NCBI RefSeq assembly: GCF_003583405.1
Contig: NZ_QXEC01000007.1
Coordinates: forward strand, 124,001 to 188,000
From: Micromonospora radicis
GTDB taxonomy: Bacteria > Actinomycetota > Actinomycetes > Mycobacteriales > Micromonosporaceae
Direction of reading: 5' to 3'
DNA: 64,000 nucleotides
Part shown: positions 42,033-49,627 of the stretch, one piece after another
Position numbering within the stretch: the stretch's first letter is position 1
How the letters are laid out: each line of letters starts with the position of its first letter
The notes under the pieces: generated by a model
What the model was told of the DNA's origin: nothing
The model's input: the letters and a program-made list of their open reading frames with translations, nothing else
The model's database searches: none
Position numbers and translations under genes: made by a program

Positions 42033-43916
42033 GTGCGTCGAACCCCCCATCTGGCCCTCCTGGGCGTCGGCGTGACCGGGGCGCTGTTGATCAGCGCCGC
42101 GCCGGTCTCCGCCCAGCCCCCGTCCACCACGAGCCCCGCACCGGGCATCGTGGTCAGTGACGGCATGACCCAACCGGTGTTCTCGCTCGCCGACGCGATC
42201 GAGGAACGGGTGTACGTGGAGACCCCGCTGGACACCGACCACGACGGTCGCCCCGACCGGGTAGCCATCGACATCTCCCGGCCCCGGGAGACCGCCACCG
42301 ACGGCTTCAAGGTGCCGGTCATCTTCGAGCACAGCCCGTACCGCAAGGGCACCTGGGGCAGTGTGCCGTACCCGAGCGTCTTGGTCGACGAGTTGCCGCA
42401 GAGCCAGGTGACCCACCCGTCCGACCGGCGGTCGGCCGAGGTGACGGTGCAGCGGGCGGTGGCCAAGGCCAACCTGCCCGGCCAGCTGGACGACTACTAC
42501 GTGCCGCGCGGGTACGCGGTGGTGCTCGGCCAGAGCGTCGGCACCGGTGACTCCGACGGCTGCCCGACCAGCGGCGACCAGGCCGAGACGCTCGGCACCA
42601 AGGCGGTCATCGACTGGCTCAACGGGCGGGCGAAGGGGTACGACGAGAACGGCGCGCCGGTCTCCGCCGACTGGAGCACCGGCGCGGTCGGCATGACCGG
42701 TGTCTCCTACAACGGCACGCTGCCGAACCAGGTTGCCACCACCGGGGTCTCGGGGCTGAAGACCATCGTGCCGGTGGCCGCGATCAGCAGCTGGTACGAC
42801 TACTACCGGGCCAACGGCCTGGTCGTCGCACCCGGCGGCTACCAGGGTGAGGACGCCGACATCCTGGCCCAGTACACCGCCGGTCGGGCGCGGGCCGAGG
42901 GCCAGTGCGCCGACGAGATCGCCGAGCTGACCACCGGGCAGGACCGGGTCACCGGCGACTACACGAGGTTCTGGCAGGACCGCGACTACCTCGACGCCCG
43001 CAAGGTCAAGGCCAGCGTCTTCGTGGTGCACGGCCTCAACGACTGGAACGTGCGGACCGAGCAGTTCGCCGGCTGGTGGGACGAGCTGACCCGGCGCGAC
43101 GTGCCGCGCAAGATCTGGCTGCACCAGGGTGGGCACAGCGGGCCGGGCAACACCGCCGCGGTGACGCTGCCCGACGGCCGGACCTGGACCTACAAGCAGA
43201 CCGAGAACCGCTGGTTCGACTACTGGCTGTGGAACGTCCGCAACGGGATCATGGACGAGCCGACCGCGGTGCTGCAGCGGGAGGACCGCGGCTACACCAC
43301 GTACCGCAACTGGCCGGACCCGGCCAGCCGTACGGTGCCACTGGCGCTGGGCGCGACCGACGCCGCCGGTCCCGGCACGCTCGGCACCGGTAGGCCGCCG
43401 AAGGCCACCGTCGAGCAGAGCTTCGTCGACGAGGGACGGACCCTGTCCCCGAACACGCTGGTGGCCGCGCCGGACGAGGCGAACCCGCACCGGCTGGTGT
43501 ACCGCTCCCCCGAGCTGGCCCGGGAGGTCCGGGTCTCCGGGCGCCCCGAGATGCGGCTGCGGATGGCGATCGACAACAGGTCGGCGGCGAACCTCACCGC
43601 GTATCTGGTCGACTATGGGCCGGTCGGCTCGACCGGCACGCCGACTGTGGTGACGCGGGGCTGGATGGACCCGCAGAACCGGGTGAGCGCGGCCCGCACC
43701 CAGCCGCTGAAGCAGGGCAAGCTGCACGACCTGCGGTGGACCCTGCAGCCGAAGGACTACGTCTTCCCGGCCGGGCACCGCATCGGCGTGGTCGTCTTCG
43801 CCACCGACCAGGCACACACCCTGCTGCCGCTGGGCGGCACCGAGTTGCGGGTGGCGCCCAAGCACAGTGAGCTGCGCCTGCCGGTGGTCGGCGGCCGGAG
43901 CGTGCTCGGCTTCTGA
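42033..43916 (+). CDS. secreted Xaa-Pro dipeptidyl-peptidase-like S15 hydrolase
   Basis: A 627-aa exported serine hydrolase. The signal peptide ends near VSAQP (about residue 29). The S15 alpha/beta-hydrolase domain shows a nucleophile Ser in GMTGVSYNGTLPN, the Asp region in VHGLNDWNV and the His in HQGGHSGPG. A C-terminal jelly-roll (RVSGRPEMRLRMAIDN...) completes the PepX/CocE architecture. It probably removes X-Pro dipeptides from extracellular peptides. The GTG at 42033 follows AAGGGA. Confidence 0.9.
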   Translation: MRRTPHLALLGVGVTGALLISAAPVSAQPPSTTSPAPGIVVSDGMTQPVFSLADAIEERVYVETPLDTDHDGRPDRVAIDISRPRETATDGFKVPVIFEHSPYRKGTWGSVPYPSVLVDELPQSQVTHPSDRRSAEVTVQRAVAKANLPGQLDDYYVPRGYAVVLGQSVGTGDSDGCPTSGDQAETLGTKAVIDWLNGRAKGYDENGAPVSADWSTGAVGMTGVSYNGTLPNQVATTGVSGLKTIVPVAAISSWYDYYRANGLVVAPGGYQGEDADILAQYTAGRARAEGQCADEIAELTTGQDRVTGDYTRFWQDRDYLDARKVKASVFVVHGLNDWNVRTEQFAGWWDELTRRDVPRKIWLHQGGHSGPGNTAAVTLPDGRTWTYKQTENRWFDYWLWNVRNGIMDEPTAVLQREDRGYTTYRNWPDPASRTVPLALGATDAAGPGTLGTGRPPKATVEQSFVDEGRTLSPNTLVAAPDEANPHRLVYRSPELAREVRVSGRPEMRLRMAIDNRSAANLTAYLVDYGPVGSTGTPTVVTRGWMDPQNRVSAARTQPLKQGKLHDLRWTLQPKDYVFPAGHRIGVVVFATDQAHTLLPLGGTELRVAPKHSELRLPVVGGRSVLGF

Positions 43917-43925
43917 GCGGATCGT

Positions 43926-43954
43926 CCGGGCCGGCGCCGTACGCGCCGGCCCGG
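43926..43954. terminator. hairpin terminator
   Basis: CCGGGCCGGCGC (43926-43937) pairs perfectly with 43943-43954 around a CGTAC loop, 10 nt after the S15 stop and before the convergent response regulator. Imperfect CACCGGCTACCG-type tandem copies follow to about 44000. Confidence 0.82.
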
Positions 43955-44010
43955 CTACCGCACGGCACCGCACCGGCTACCGCACCGCACCGGCTGCCGC
44001 TCCGGACCGG

Positions 44011-44655
44011 TCAGTCGAGGATGCCCTCGTGCAGGGCCCGCAGCACCGCGTTGGTGCGGTCCCGCGCGCCGAGTTTGGTGAGGATCGTGGAGACATGGTT
44101 CTTGACGGTGCCCTCGGCGAGGAAGAGCCCTTCGGCGATCTCGCGGTTGCTGTAGCCGTGCGCCACCAGCCGTAACACCTCCTGCTCGCGTTCGGTGAGG
44201 GGTTGGACCGGCAGCGCCTGCGGTCCGACCGGGGAGGGGCCGGAGCGGATCGCCCGCAACATCCGGTCGGTGATCGAGGGCGCGATCAGGGTCCCCCCGT
44301 CGGCGACGGTCCGGATCGCCCGGGTGAGCTGCGCCAGCGTCACGTCCTTGAGCAGGTAGCCGCGGGCGCCCGCGCGGAGGGCGCCGAGCACCAGGGCATC
44401 GTCGTCGAAGGTGGTCAGCACCAGCACCGGGATGTCGACGCCCCGGGCGCGCAGCTGGTCGAGGGTCCAGATGCCGTCGTAACGGGGCATCCGCAGGTCG
44501 AGCAGGACCACGTCGGGGGAGCTGGCCGCGACCACGTCGAGGGCGGCCCGTCCGTCGTCGGCCTCGCCGACCACGTCGATCTCGGCGACTTCGAGCAGGC
44601 CGCGGATGCCCTGGCGGACCAGGGTCTGGTCGTCGACCACCACGACGCGGGTCAT
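44011..44655 (-). CDS. NarL/LuxR-family response regulator
   Basis: A 214-aa two-component regulator. The receiver domain has VVVDDQ and the phospho-acceptor Asp in LLDLRMPRYDG (about D53), with the conserved Thr/Lys at LTTF and LLKDV. The LuxR-type HTH ends the protein (LTEREQEVLRLVAHGYSNREIAEGLFLAEGTVKNH). Its ATG overlaps the stop of the kinase gene (ATGA). The likely target is the divergent ABC-2 exporter operon at 45867. Confidence 0.93.
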   Translation of the reverse strand: MTRVVVVDDQTLVRQGIRGLLEVAEIDVVGEADDGRAALDVVAASSPDVVLLDLRMPRYDGIWTLDQLRARGVDIPVLVLTTFDDDALVLGALRAGARGYLLKDVTLAQLTRAIRTVADGGTLIAPSITDRMLRAIRSGPSPVGPQALPVQPLTEREQEVLRLVAHGYSNREIAEGLFLAEGTVKNHVSTILTKLGARDRTNAVLRALHEGILD

Positions 44656-45755
44656 GTCGCCGGCACCCGCGCGGTCACCCGGAAACCGTCGGCACCGTCG
44701 ACGACCAGTTGGCCGCCGAGTGCCTGGAAGCGTTCGCGCAGCCCACGCAGTCCGTTGCCGAGAACCGGATCGCAGGCACCGTGCCCGTCGTCGCGGGCGT
44801 CGAGCACGGTGTACGTCCCGTCGGCGGTCACCGTGATCCACAGTTCCCGGGCGTCGGCGTGCCGGATCGTGTTCGTGACGATCTCCTGAGCCGCGCGGAC
44901 GAACGCGGCGCTCTTCTCCTCGTCCACCGCGACGGCCGCCGAGACGTCGATCGACACGTCGAGCCCGGGCAGGTCGGCCGCCACTCGCAGCAGGGCCTGT
45001 TCGAGGTCGAAGGGTTCGGTGCGCAGTCGCCCCACCGTGCCGCGTACGTCGCCGAGCAGGTCCCGGGCGACGCGGTTGGCCCGCTCGACGTGCTCACGGG
45101 CCGGGTCGCCGTCGAGGTGCCGGGCGGTCTCCAGTTCCAGGGTCAGCACGGTGAGCTGATGGCCGATCAGGTCGTGCAGCTCCCGGGAGATCCGCAGGCG
45201 TTCCGCGGTCCGGGCCGACTCGGAGAGCAGGACGCTGGCGGCCCGCAGGTCGACGTGTGCCTCGGCCAGCTCGCGGCGCATCCGTTGCTCCCGCAGCAGG
45301 GTGACCGAGCTGAGCACCGTGGCCAGCTGGATGAGCAGGTAGAAGCCGACGGTCACGGCGATGTCCGCCGGTGTGCGCGGGGTGGCCGCGGCGGCGAGGG
45401 CGATCACCGCGGTGTTGACCCCGACCACGACCAGGCCCACCGCCAGCGGTACGACGTACACGCTCACCGCCGCGGTGAGCACCAGCAGGATCGGCAGCAT
45501 GCCCATCCTCGGTGCCGTCAGCACCAGTGCGGTCGACGCCACGACCGTCGTGCCGAGCGCCGCGTACGGCAGCCAGCGCCGGGTGATGCCGGCGACCGAG
45601 GTGAGCAGGGCCGACATGAACAGGACGAACAGTACGATCCACCAAGCCCGGGGGATCTCGGTGTCGACGGCGCCGAACAGCCCGGGCGCGGCCACGGCGA
45701 CCGCGACCACGAGCATCACCAGGCCAGACCACTCTTCCGTCCCCATCCGCCGCAC
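44652..45755 (-). CDS. sensor histidine kinase (HisKA_3 type)
   Basis: A 367-aa membrane kinase. The N-terminal 160 residues hold about six TM helices with almost no extracellular loop, typical of intramembrane-sensing kinases. The dimerisation box ISRELHDLIGHQLTVL carries the phosphorylated His (about H194). The ATPase domain has a degenerate N-box (AQEIVTNTIRHADA) and the G-box DGHGACDPVLGNGLRGL. It is read from the GTG at 45755, which is where transcription should start given the -10 box at 45762. It pairs with the response regulator downstream. Confidence 0.92.
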   Translation of the reverse strand: MRRMGTEEWSGLVMLVVAVAVAAPGLFGAVDTEIPRAWWIVLFVLFMSALLTSVAGITRRWLPYAALGTTVVASTALVLTAPRMGMLPILLVLTAAVSVYVVPLAVGLVVVGVNTAVIALAAAATPRTPADIAVTVGFYLLIQLATVLSSVTLLREQRMRRELAEAHVDLRAASVLLSESARTAERLRISRELHDLIGHQLTVLTLELETARHLDGDPAREHVERANRVARDLLGDVRGTVGRLRTEPFDLEQALLRVAADLPGLDVSIDVSAAVAVDEEKSAAFVRAAQEIVTNTIRHADARELWITVTADGTYTVLDARDDGHGACDPVLGNGLRGLRERFQALGGQLVVDGADGFRVTARVPAT

Positions 45756-45761
45756 GCCACC

Positions 45762-45767
45762 ACTCTA
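45762..45767 (-). promoter_or_regulatory. -10 box of the kinase/regulator operon
   Basis: TAGAGT (minus strand) ends 7 nt before the GTG at 45755, predicting a leaderless mRNA. Confidence 0.5.
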
Positions 45768-45852
45768 GGTCGGGACGCCGGCCAGAGCCGGTGCCGAAAG
45801 TAATGGCCGCAGCTGGTGACTTATGGGACAGGAGTTCGGGTCGCCCGTTGCC

Positions 45853-45858
45853 TAGCGT
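45853..45858 (+). promoter_or_regulatory. -10 box of the ABC-2 exporter operon
   Basis: TAGCGT lies 8 nt before the ATG at 45867, predicting a very short or absent leader, although GGAGGG also precedes the ATG. The 95 bp between this and the divergent kinase promoter is where the response regulator would bind. Confidence 0.45.
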
Positions 45859-45866
45859 CGGAGGGC

Positions 45867-46604
45867 ATGAGCGATACCGAGCCGGCGATCCTCGCCGAGC
45901 ACCTGGCCAAGCGCTACCGGGCGGTCCGGGCGGTGGTCGACGTGAGCCTGCGGGTGGACGTCGGTGAGACCGTCGGCGTCCTCGGCACCAACGGCGCGGG
46001 GAAGACCACCACGGTCGAGATGATCGCCGGGTTGCGCGTACCCGACGAGGGGCGGGTCCGGGTCCTCGGGCTGGACCCGCGAACCGACCGGGCGCGGCTG
46101 CGACAGGTGCTGGGCGTGCAGTTGCAGCACGCCCACCTGCACCACGCGCTGCGGGTCTCGGAGCTGGTCGACCTGTACCGCAGTTTCTATCCCGATCCCC
46201 GGTCCGCGGCCGAGCTGCTGGATCTGGTCGACCTCGCCGGGCAGCGCCGAACGGTGTTCGACAAGTTGTCCGGCGGCCAGCAGCAGCGGCTGTCGATCGC
46301 GCTGGCCCTGGCCGGGCGCCCGCGGGTGGCGATCCTCGACGAGTTGACCACCGGGCTGGACCCGAAGGCCCGGCGGCGCATGTGGAGCACCGTCGAGCAG
46401 CTGAGGGCCGAGGGCGTGACCGTGCTGCTGGTCAGCCACGCGATGGAGGAGGTCGAACGACTGTGTGACCGGGTGGTCGTCCTCGACGGCGGCCGGGTGC
46501 TCGCGCTGGACACCCCCGCCGGGCTGGTCGCCCGGTCGGGCACGGCCACCCTCGACGACGCGTTCGTCGCGCTGACCGGCAAGGATCTGGAGGAGACAAG
46601 ATGA
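45867..46604 (+). CDS. ABC-2-type exporter ATPase
   Basis: A 245-aa DrrA/CcmA-type ATPase with Walker A GTNGAGKTTTVEM, Q-loop VLGVQLQHAHLHH, signature KLSGGQQQRLS, Walker B VAILDELTTGLDP (Glu in place, with DELT rather than the more usual DEPT) and switch His in LLVSHAMEEVE. It is coupled by ATGA to its permease. Divergence from a two-component system suggests induction by an envelope-active drug. Confidence 0.92.
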   Translation: MSDTEPAILAEHLAKRYRAVRAVVDVSLRVDVGETVGVLGTNGAGKTTTVEMIAGLRVPDEGRVRVLGLDPRTDRARLRQVLGVQLQHAHLHHALRVSELVDLYRSFYPDPRSAAELLDLVDLAGQRRTVFDKLSGGQQQRLSIALALAGRPRVAILDELTTGLDPKARRRMWSTVEQLRAEGVTVLLVSHAMEEVERLCDRVVVLDGGRVLALDTPAGLVARSGTATLDDAFVALTGKDLEETR

Positions 46605-47383
46605 GTCAGGTGTCCGTACCCGCACCGGTCACGGCGTACCGGCCGGGTGTCCGGTCGCTGGTCACGCTGATCGGGTGCGAGGTGAAGATGGTCCTGCGGG
46701 ACACCGCCGGCCTGGTCGTACCGCTGGGGTTGCCGCTGTTGATCCTGCTGACCAGCGCCGGTTCGGCCGGCGGGCAGGTGGTCGCGAACGGGCGTACCGC
46801 GCTGGAGGTCTTCGTCCTCCCGCTGGTGCTCGCCATGGTCGTCGCGATGATCGGCATCATCAACATGCCGAGTTTCCTGGCCTACTACCGGCGGTCCGGC
46901 ATCCTCCGCCGGCTCGCGGTCACCCCCGCGTCACCCGGCATGGTGCTGGCCGCCCAGGTGATCGCGAGCGTGCTCCAGGCGCTCGTCGGCATCGCGCTCG
47001 CCACCGGCGTGGCGTTCCTGGTGTTCGGGGTCGGCGCACCGGCGGACATCGGGGTCACGCTCGGTGTCTTCGTGCTCGTGATGGCGGCGATGTACGCCGC
47101 CGGCATGATCGTCGCGGCGGTCGCGCCGACGCCGAACTCCGCCGTCGCGATCGGTCTGGTCTTCTTCTTCCTCGTCGGCGCCCTCGGCGGCATGTTCGGT
47201 GGCCCGGACGCGCTACCCGCGCCGCTCGCCACGATCGGCGGCTGGCTGCCCTTCGGTGCGGCCGTGGCGGCGATCTCCGCGGCCTGGTCCGGTACGGCGG
47301 TCGGCGCCGCGCAGCTGGTCGGCCTCGGCACGACCGTCGTCGTCGGCGTCCTGGTCGCGGGGCTGCTGTTCCGCTGGGAGTGA
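46601..47383 (+). CDS. ABC-2-type exporter permease
   Basis: A 260-aa membrane protein with six TM helices and the ABC-2 conserved loop (FLAYYRRSGILRRLAVTPASPG). It works with the ATPase encoded just upstream (ATGA overlap). The substrate is unknown; drug or antimicrobial-peptide export is likely from context. Its stop is followed closely by the GH64 remnant with no clear terminator. Confidence 0.9.
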   Translation: MSQVSVPAPVTAYRPGVRSLVTLIGCEVKMVLRDTAGLVVPLGLPLLILLTSAGSAGGQVVANGRTALEVFVLPLVLAMVVAMIGIINMPSFLAYYRRSGILRRLAVTPASPGMVLAAQVIASVLQALVGIALATGVAFLVFGVGAPADIGVTLGVFVLVMAAMYAAGMIVAAVAPTPNSAVAIGLVFFFLVGALGGMFGGPDALPAPLATIGGWLPFGAAVAAISAAWSGTAVGAAQLVGLGTTVVVGVLVAGLLFRWE

Positions 47384-47447
47384 CCCGCTCCCGCCGGAGC
47401 CGCTCCACTCGGCGAACTGCCGCACGCCGGCCTCGCCGACCAGGTCA

Positions 47448-48435
47448 CTACGTCAACCAGGCCGGCACCTTCGTCCCCTGGTCCGGCGGGCAGATCCCGC
47501 CGTCGCCGGCACCCGACGCGTCCATCCCCGGGCCGGCCACCGGAGCCGCCACGGCCATCCGGTTCCCCCGCGGCTTCTCCGGCCGCGTCTACTTCTCCTT
47601 CGGCGAGAAGTTCTTCCTCACCCCGACCGGCCTGGTCCAGCCGGCCCCATGGGCGGCCGGCGACCCGAACCGCGACATCCTGTTCGACTGGAGCGAGTTC
47701 ACCTACAACGACGCCGGCCTGTGGCTCACAGCTCGCAGGTGGACATGTTCGCGGTGCCGCACGCGGTCGCCGTCACCGGCGCCAACGGCGTCACCCGGCG
47801 CACCGGCGACGTCGTCTCCGGCGGACGCAACGCCATCGTCAACGGCATCCGCGCCCAGGCCGGCTGGGCCAACACCGTGCACACCCGCAGCGACGGTACG
47901 GTGCTGCGCGTGCTGGCACCCGGCAAGGCCGCCGGTGCCGGCCTGTTCAGCCCGACCTACCTGGACCCGTACATCGCCACGGCGTGGAATGCGTACACCT
48001 CTCGGACGCTGACCGTGACACCGTTCGGTGACCGGCCCGACGTGCGCTACTACGGCCGCACCTCCGGCAGCGTCCTGACCTTCACCAACGGCGCCGGTCA
48101 GGTCGTCGCGTCGTTCAACCGGCCCTCCTCGGCCAGCGTGTGGGGCTGCGACGGCGATCTACCCGCCCCCAACGACCAGGTGGTCGGACCGATCTCCCGG
48201 ACGTTGTGCGCCGCGCTGAACCGGGGGCACCCTGGGCACCGTCCACACCCAACCCAGCACCAACGCCGCGGAGTTCTACCGCAACAGCCCCACGAACCAC
48301 TACGCCCGGATCGTCCACGCCAACATGCGCGACGGTAAGGCGTACGCCTTCGCCTTCGACGACGTCGGCGCCTTCGAGTCCCTGGTCCACGACGGCGACC
48401 CCCACTCCGCCGCCCTGATCCTGAGCCCGTTCTGA
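47448..48435 (+). pseudogene. broken GH64 beta-1,3-glucanase
   Basis: Three consecutive frame segments together encode most of a GH64 (laminaripentaose-producing) glucanase: VNQAGTFVPWSGG to FDWSEFTYNDAGLWL, then SSQVDMFAVPHAVAV to RTLCAALNRG, then GTVHTQPSTNAAEFYRN to LILSPF with a TGA at 48433. A single-base loss near 47730 (CTCACAG where CTCAACAG is expected) and a single-base gain in a G-run near 48223 switch frames. The signal peptide and first part of the domain are missing. It is either a decayed gene or, for the two indels, sequencing error; the missing 5' end supports decay. Confidence 0.8.
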
Positions 48436-48476
48436 TCCCGACCATCGAGGTCGACGCGGTCCAGCTTCGATGATCA

Positions 48477-48539
48477 CGCTCGATCCGGGATCGAGTGCCT
48501 TCCCACTGGGGCGGAGGCCACTCGATCCCGGATCGAGCG
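48477..48539. repeat. 21-bp inverted repeat built from self-complementary 17-mers
   Basis: The 21-mer at 48477-48497 recurs as its exact reverse complement at 48519-48539, 21 bp apart. Each copy contains a 17-base near-palindrome of the form CTCGATCC-N-GGATCGAG. It lies 42 bp after the GH64 remnant and could fold into one long hairpin or two small ones. It may be a terminator or a dispersed intergenic repeat. Confidence 0.7.
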
Positions 48540-48722
48540 CGGCCCGCCACCGTGCGTGGCGCCCGACGGTGGCCGCGTATCCGTCGGGCGTCGGCTGGGC
48601 GACGCGAGCGGTTCGCGGAGTGGTTGGCGCCCGCATAATCGAGTCAACCGCCCGAGTAAACCTTCCGGGCGCTGCTGGCTGTATTCGGATGTCAGGTCAG
48701 CACCGGAGGAAGGACGCGGCAC

Positions 48723-48938
48723 ATGGTTGACGCTGTCGTGTTGGTGATCGTGGTGACGGGCGCCCGGTTGGCGTACGCACTGGTGTCGCTCTACACCGGG
48801 CCGGCCCGGATCCGGACCCGGGCACAGGCCCTCGCGTTCCTGGTCCGGGCCGCCGGGCCGGGCGCGGTGGTGGAGGCCGCCGCGCCGGACGGTACGCGGG
48901 TGACCGTCCGCTCGGCGCCGCCGGAGGTGGGTCGGTGA
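48723..48938 (+). CDS. small membrane protein ahead of sigma factor
   Basis: A 71-aa protein with one hydrophobic helix (about residues 3-26), then a basic amphipathic stretch and a small strand-rich tail (GAVVEAAAPDGTRVTV). A strong RBS, GGAGGAAGG, precedes the ATG. Its stop overlaps the start of the ECF sigma gene (GTGA), so it is co-translated with it. Position suggests an accessory to the sigma factor, though it lacks an anti-sigma (ZAS/HxxxCxxC) motif. Family not recognised. Confidence 0.7.
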   Translation: MVDAVVLVIVVTGARLAYALVSLYTGPARIRTRAQALAFLVRAAGPGAVVEAAAPDGTRVTVRSAPPEVGR

Positions 48939-49627
48939 CCGCCCGGCGCGACTTCGCCGGATTCTTCGCGTACGCGTACTCCGGTGTGTTGGCGCAGGCG
49001 ATCATGCTGTGCGGTGACCGGGCGGATGCCGAGGACGCGACGCAGGAGGCGTTCGTCGAGGCGTACCGGGTGTGGGACCGGATCGCGGAGTACGACGTGC
49101 CGGAGGCATGGGTCCGGCGGGTGATGGTCCAGCGCCTGTGGAAGGTGTACCGCAGGCGCAAGACCGGTCAGGAACGGCTGCTCCAACTACCCGTGCCGGT
49201 CCAGGCGGGGCCGGAGCAGACCGCGGAGGCACGCGAGGTGTTGCGGCTGCTCGCCACCCTGCCGCCTCGGCAACGGATCACGCTGGCCCTGTTCTGTCTG
49301 GAGGGCTGGTCGCAGCAGGAGATCGCCGCCGCGCTGCGGATGACGCGCGGCGGGGTGGCCGCCAACGTGGCCAAGGCGCGGCAGACGTTGAGGGAGGCGC
49401 TGGGGATGGCGGCCGACGAGGTGACCGGGCGGGAGCCGCTGGTGGCCGGGATGGGCACGGGCTGGCTGGGCGGGTTCGGCGCACCTCGGGTCGGCGTCGG
49501 CCAGGACCGTCTGGTCGGGGTGCTGTTGGACACCCAGTCCTGGGTACGGGCCGCCGTCGAGACCGATCCGCAGTTGGTCGAACGGGCCCGCGCGGCGGTG
49601 GCCGACCGGCTCCGGGAGGACCGGTGA
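48935..49627 (+). CDS. ECF RNA polymerase sigma factor
   Basis: A 230-aa ECF sigma factor. Region 2 is seen as DFAGFFAYAYSGVLAQAIMLCGDRADAEDATQEAFVEAY, region 4 as LPPRQRITLALFCLEGWSQQEIAAALRMTRGGV. A C-terminal extension of about 60 residues follows region 4. The GTG start overlaps the upstream small membrane gene, and its stop overlaps the M48 protease gene (GTGA). The absence of a classical anti-sigma and this coupling suggest control by the flanking membrane proteins (inference). Confidence 0.9.
   Translation: MTARRDFAGFFAYAYSGVLAQAIMLCGDRADAEDATQEAFVEAYRVWDRIAEYDVPEAWVRRVMVQRLWKVYRRRKTGQERLLQLPVPVQAGPEQTAEAREVLRLLATLPPRQRITLALFCLEGWSQQEIAAALRMTRGGVAANVAKARQTLREALGMAADEVTGREPLVAGMGTGWLGGFGAPRVGVGQDRLVGVLLDTQSWVRAAVETDPQLVERARAAVADRLREDR

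Noticed and set aside
43955..44005. Imperfect CACCGGCTACCG-type tandem units
   Set aside because: Short, degenerate and directly after a terminator; no sign of CRISPR-like spacing or of a coding role.
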